Source: Kaistella pullorum (GTDB lineage Bacteria > Bacteroidota > Bacteroidia > Flavobacteriales > Weeksellaceae). From it: a stretch of 64,000 bases of DNA. A program made the translations under genes and the position numbers. Under the pieces are notes generated by a model. That model saw nothing but the letters and a program-made list of their open reading frames with translations. It was not told where the DNA came from and did no database searches. Within the stretch, counting starts at the first letter, position 1, and every line of letters begins with the position of its first letter. The stretch covers positions 614,374 through 678,373 of the forward strand of contig NZ_JACSPS010000001.1 in assembly GCF_014837035.1 (NCBI RefSeq), in the 5' to 3' direction. Positions 61,043 through 64,000 of the stretch are shown here, in pieces.

Positions 61043-62095
61043 TTATTTGTTCAGGAAGGCATCCCAACCCTGAGCATTCAGCGCAATCAGTTCATTGCTG
61101 CCACGCGCTACCAGGAAGTTTCCCTGCTCCAAATCTACGGTGTGACCGATAATGCTGAAATCCGGATGATTTCTGATTTTTTCAAAATCTTCCGGCGAGA
61201 TTGTAAACAGCAGCTCGAAATCTTCACCACCATTCAATGCGCACATCACAGGATTTAAATTCAGTTCCTCCGCCGTAGAAATCGTCAGCGAATCCATTGG
61301 GATTTTATCTTCGTACAATCGGAAACCCACTTTGCTTTGGTCAGACAAATGCAGAATCTCCGAAGAAAGACCATCCGAAATATCAATCATAGAAGTTGGC
61401 TTTACACCGAGTTCCTCCAAAGTTTTCTTGATATCTGTGCGGGCTTCAGGTTTAAGCTGGCGTTCCAGGATATAATCATAACCTTCCATTTCAGGCTGCA
61501 TATTTGGATTGGCTAAATATACAGAGTGCTCACGCTCCAGAATCTGCAAACCTAAATAGGCGCCGCCCAAATCTCCCGTTACAACAAGTAAATCATTGAC
61601 CTTCGCGGTACTTCTTTTCACGATTTTATCTGAATCTTCCAGGCCCATTGCGGTGATGCTCATCACCAAACCGGATGTCGAACTCGTGGTGTCGCCACCT
61701 ACAAGATCCACATTATAACGTTTGCAGGCCAAAGCGATACCTTCATAAATCTCCTCCAAAGCTTCTACTGGAAAACGGTTTGAAACTGCCAGCGAAACCA
61801 GGATCTGCGTTGGTGTAGCATTCATTGCAGCTATATCACTGAGATTCACCACCACTGCTTTGTAACCCAAATGTTTCAACGGCACATAACCCAGGTTAAA
61901 ATGAACACCTTCTGCAAGCACGTCAGTAGTTACGACCAGTTTTTTCCCCTGGGCATCAATCACCGCGCAGTCGTCACCGATCGAAAGTTCCGTAGAAGCA
62001 TTCGCAAAACCAAAGTTTTCGGTTAAATGTTTAATGAGTCCGAATTCACCGTATTTCGAAATGGGAGTGAGTTCGGTATTTTTATCTTGGAGCAT
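61043..62095 (-). CDS. thiL: thiamine-monophosphate kinase
   Basis: Phosphorylates thiamine monophosphate to thiamine diphosphate. The 350-residue protein has SIGDDCAVIDAQGKKLVVTTD (metal/ATP site), VPLKHLGYKAVVVNLSDIAAM, DLVGGDTTSSTSGLVMSITA and MIDISDGLSSEILHL. I chose the start at 62095 (MLQDKNTELTPISKYGEFGL); an upstream in-frame ATG at 62131 would overlap the end of the previous gene. It starts 11 bases after the thioesterase gene and is probably co-transcribed with it. Confidence 0.95.
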   Translation of the reverse strand: MLQDKNTELTPISKYGEFGLIKHLTENFGFANASTELSIGDDCAVIDAQGKKLVVTTDVLAEGVHFNLGYVPLKHLGYKAVVVNLSDIAAMNATPTQILVSLAVSNRFPVEALEEIYEGIALACKRYNVDLVGGDTTSSTSGLVMSITAMGLEDSDKIVKRSTAKVNDLLVVTGDLGGAYLGLQILEREHSVYLANPNMQPEMEGYDYILERQLKPEARTDIKKTLEELGVKPTSMIDISDGLSSEILHLSDQSKVGFRLYEDKIPMDSLTISTAEELNLNPVMCALNGGEDFELLFTISPEDFEKIRNHPDFSIIGHTVDLEQGNFLVARGSNELIALNAQGWDAFLNK

Positions 62096-62106
62096 ACTTT
62101 TATAGT

Positions 62107-62634
62107 TTATTGATCTGCGTTTTTGCGCCACGCGAAAGTTCCCTGTTTGTGGAACGCTTCCACATTTTCAGCTTTAAAAGGCAGTTCACGCAGGTCTTCA
62201 CGCGTCAGCACCTTCGTATTTTCACTTCTGAATTCGTTCATCACTTCCTGGATATCATCCGGCGGCGAAGTAGATTTTCTAAGCATCATATCAATCCAAA
62301 CGCCGGTTGCTTCGCTGGTTGCGCAGTGCGTACCGTCGGGCAGATAAAATTTATGAAGAAAGCGGTAGATGCTCGCATCTTCACTCATCCCGGAGATTTC
62401 AGCTGACACAAAAACGGTTTGATCCGCGTAGATTTCCTTGAAAAACGAATACCTTTCATGCAGGATAACCGGGCCAATTCCCCAGCGGCTCAGTTCTTTA
62501 AGTCCCATGTGATGGGTGTTCATGAAAGCCATGCGCGTCTGCGCGCAATAGGCCACGTACGATGAGTTCGCCAGATGTTTGTTCGCGTCGATGTCGCTCC
62601 AGCGCACTTCGAATTTATGATGATATATTGACAT
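62107..62634 (-). CDS. acyl-CoA thioesterase, 4HBT (hotdog) family
   Basis: A 175-residue hotdog-fold thioesterase: MSIYHHKFEVRWSDIDANKH has the typical W-x-D-x-D-x-x-x-H catalytic region (Asp in RWSDIDANKHLANSSY). It resembles the YbgC/FadM group that cleaves acyl-CoA, with the substrate unknown. The C-terminal 40 residues (LTREDLRELPFKAENVEAFH) extend past the minimal domain. Upstream, on its 5' side, lies a GC-rich dispersed repeat. Confidence 0.88.
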   Translation of the reverse strand: MSIYHHKFEVRWSDIDANKHLANSSYVAYCAQTRMAFMNTHHMGLKELSRWGIGPVILHERYSFFKEIYADQTVFVSAEISGMSEDASIYRFLHKFYLPDGTHCATSEATGVWIDMMLRKSTSPPDDIQEVMNEFRSENTKVLTREDLRELPFKAENVEAFHKQGTFAWRKNADQ

Positions 62635-62653
62635 TTTAATATTTTTTTAGGTT

Positions 62654-62768
62654 TGGGCAATCCCGCGGCGGCAGCTGGCGCTACCGCCGCGGTCGGGCTT
62701 TCCGTTTCAATCTGCGGGCGGCTGGCGCCGCCCGCAGGATTTCCACTGCAATCCCTATTGCGGGTTCG
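62654..62768. repeat. GC-rich dispersed extragenic repeat with two hairpins
   Basis: The stretch is much richer in G and C than its surroundings. Hairpin 1 pairs CCGCGGCGG (62663-62671) with CCGCCGCGG (62684-62692). Hairpin 2 pairs CTGCGGGCGG (62712-62721) with CCGCCCGCAG (62728-62737), loop CTGGCG. The linking phrases CGGGCTTTCCGTTTCAATCT and GGATTTCCACTGCAATCCC are the kind of sequence I associate with a repeat present in many copies in Chryseobacterium-group genomes. It lies between the 5' ends of two divergent genes and codes for nothing. Confidence 0.7.
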
Positions 62769-62826
62769 GTTATAATCCCACAATTACGGCACAAAATTAA
62801 GCATTAATGATGGGGTAGAAAAACTG

Positions 62827-62834
62827 TATTTTTG
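62827..62834 (+). promoter_or_regulatory. putative -7 element of the flavoprotein gene (TATTTTTG)
   Basis: Perfect TAnnTTTG match, 36 bases upstream of the ATG at 62871. No clear -33 partner. Confidence 0.5.
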
Positions 62835-62870
62835 CACTCAGCAAAGGTGATCCGGCGCGGTTTTTTAAGT

Positions 62871-64000
62871 ATGGCAAAGAAGAAAATTATAATCATCGGT
62901 GGCGGCGCGGCAGGTTTTTTCTGCGCAGCGAACCTCGATGAAAGCAAATACGACGTGCTCATTCTGGAGCAGAATTCTGATGTTTTGCAGAAAGTGAAGA
63001 TTTCGGGTGGCGGACGCTGCAATGTTTCACACGCATGCTTTGATCCTCGGGAACTTGTCGGCTTTTATCCGCGCGGCAATAAGGAACTGCTGAGTGTATT
63101 CCACAAATTCCAGCCGGGTGACACGATGGATTGGTTTGAGACGCGTGGAGTAGCTTTAAAAATAGAAAATGACAATCGTATTTTCCCCGAAAGCAATTCC
63201 TCGCAAACGATCATCGACGCGATGACAAAGGAAGTAAGCCGCAAAAAATTTGAAGTAAAGACGCAAGCCGTGGTTTCTGCTATTGAAAAGACGGGTGAAA
63301 AATTTATGGTAAAATCCGGAGCTGGCGATTTCACTGCCGATTATCTCATTTACTGCACGGGAAGTTCGCCGAAATCTTTAAAACTCATTCAGACTTTAGG
63401 CCATAAAATTGTCGAGCCTGTTCCGTCATTATTCACATTTAACATTAAAAATGAAACTTTGAAGGATTTGATGGGAACCAGTTTTCCGCATGCTGAAGTT
63501 TCAATTCCAGCCTTAAAGGCAGAGGAATCCGGGCCGATGCTGATCACGCATTGGGGACTTTCGGGGCCGGCTATTTTGAAGATTTCTGCCTGGAAAGCCC
63601 GCGAGTTGGCTGCGGTGAAATATCAGTTTGAAATCTTTGTCAATTTCCTGGGCATTTCCCGAGACGAAGTTTTAGATCTGTTAAAAGACTACCGGACCCA
63701 AAATCCAAAGAAGACAATCGGCGCTTCGAAAATATTCAATATCACCACCAGATTCTGGCACCGCATTCTGTGGTTGTCGAAAGTGAATTTAGATAAAAAT
63801 ATATCCACTTTAACGACAAAAGAAGTCGAAATAATCGTCACGAACCTCTGCGAAAACGTTATGAAAGTCACCGGAAAGTCTACTTATAAGGACGAATTCG
63901 TGACTGCGGGCGGCGTGGATCTAAAGGAAATCAACTTTAAGAATATGTCTTCCAAAATTGTAGATGGTCTGTATGTGGCGGGCGAAGTTATTAATATTGA
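62871..64000 (+). CDS. BaiN/RdsA family NAD(P)/FAD-dependent oxidoreductase, 3' truncated by window
   Basis: Open from the ATG at 62871 to the window end (376 codons and 2 bases), so the stop is beyond the window; only about 20-30 residues should be missing. The FAD motif is IIIIGGGAAGFFCAANL (about residues 5-21), followed by KVKISGGGRCNVSH, PMLITHWGLSGPAIL and VTAGGVDLKEINFKNMSS, all typical of the HI0933/YhiN/BaiN family. The C-terminal phrase IVDGLYVAGEVINI fits the second FAD contact. The family is widespread with little known of its substrates. It is divergent from the thioesterase gene across the GC-rich repeat. Confidence 0.9.
   Translation, partial: MAKKKIIIIGGGAAGFFCAANLDESKYDVLILEQNSDVLQKVKISGGGRCNVSHACFDPRELVGFYPRGNKELLSVFHKFQPGDTMDWFETRGVALKIENDNRIFPESNSSQTIIDAMTKEVSRKKFEVKTQAVVSAIEKTGEKFMVKSGAGDFTADYLIYCTGSSPKSLKLIQTLGHKIVEPVPSLFTFNIKNETLKDLMGTSFPHAEVSIPALKAEESGPMLITHWGLSGPAILKISAWKARELAAVKYQFEIFVNFLGISRDEVLDLLKDYRTQNPKKTIGASKIFNITTRFWHRILWLSKVNLDKNISTLTTKEVEIIVTNLCENVMKVTGKSTYKDEFVTAGGVDLKEINFKNMSSKIVDGLYVAGEVINI

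Noticed and set aside
62096-62131. Longer N-terminus for thiL
   Set aside because: It would overlap the end of the thioesterase gene and adds residues not found at the start of ThiL proteins.

Overview
The window is chromosomal DNA from a member of the Bacteroidota, most likely order Flavobacteriales, family Weeksellaceae (Chryseobacterium/Kaistella-like). The evidence is a protein with a type IX secretion sorting tail, an S46 dipeptidyl-peptidase, TAnnTTTG promoter elements with few Shine-Dalgarno sequences, a bacilliredoxin plus a YpdA-type bacillithiol disulfide reductase, and many small Bacteroidota families (DUF3127, DUF2795, DUF2797, DUF3267). Base composition is moderately AT-rich and gene density is high. 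No prophage, insertion sequence, CRISPR array or rRNA gene was found.

Layout. 1-10.5 kb: housekeeping genes, mostly on the minus strand (uvrB, accD, fba, CBS protein-nadK, EamA transporter, aat, a DUF3127 protein), plus a plus-strand sugar dehydrogenase lipoprotein. 10.7-11.0 kb: three tRNA genes, Leu(UAG)-Gly(GCC)-Leu(UAA), with a clear promoter and terminator. 11-27.7 kb: an AsmA-like protein with internal repeats, a DUF2797 protein, a sugar-nucleotide epimerase, secA, a ROK kinase, msrA, the S46 peptidase, a T9SS-secreted BNR-repeat protein, an ElaA-like acetyltransferase, engB and an alpha/beta hydrolase. 27.9-44.3 kb: a complete division and cell wall cluster, mraZ-rsmH-ftsL-ftsI-murE-mraY-murD-ftsW-murG-murC-ftsQ-ftsA-ftsZ, followed by yqeY. 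It lacks murF, murB and ddl. MurE carries the DNPR motif of meso-diaminopimelate-adding enzymes. 44.3-51 kb: a frameshifted gene remnant, brxA, a GH3-family protein, menD, a 2-oxoglutarate/Fe(II)-type oxygenase and ypdA. 51.3-53.5 kb: a divergent EF-G paralogue (EF-G2 type) that has lost the catalytic His of the G3 motif.

53.5-55.85 kb is the only accessory-looking stretch. It holds a long inverted-repeat element, a degenerate tandem array with an exact 21-bp period (about 8 units, 13 more conserved positions plus 8 variable ones), an unrecognised AT-rich 374-aa gene, and a parDE toxin-antitoxin pair flanked by two near-identical hairpins. 55.8-64 kb: tryptophanase, a DUF502 membrane protein, MiaE, an acyltransferase, rplU-rpmA, thiL, an acyl-CoA thioesterase, a GC-rich dispersed repeat, and the start of a BaiN-type flavoprotein cut by the window end.

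Functional links. The division cluster supplies most of the peptidoglycan precursor pathway and the divisome core, with two TGGGA boxes upstream of mraZ that suggest autoregulation. BrxA and YpdA, 5 kb apart, form the two protein arms of a bacillithiol de-protection pathway. The S46 peptidase and tryptophanase point to peptide and amino-acid use; the sugar dehydrogenase, ROK kinase and aldolase point to sugar use. The most novel signals are the 21-bp array with its neighbouring orphan gene, the phased 11-bp repeats upstream of EF-G2, and the EF-G2 itself.
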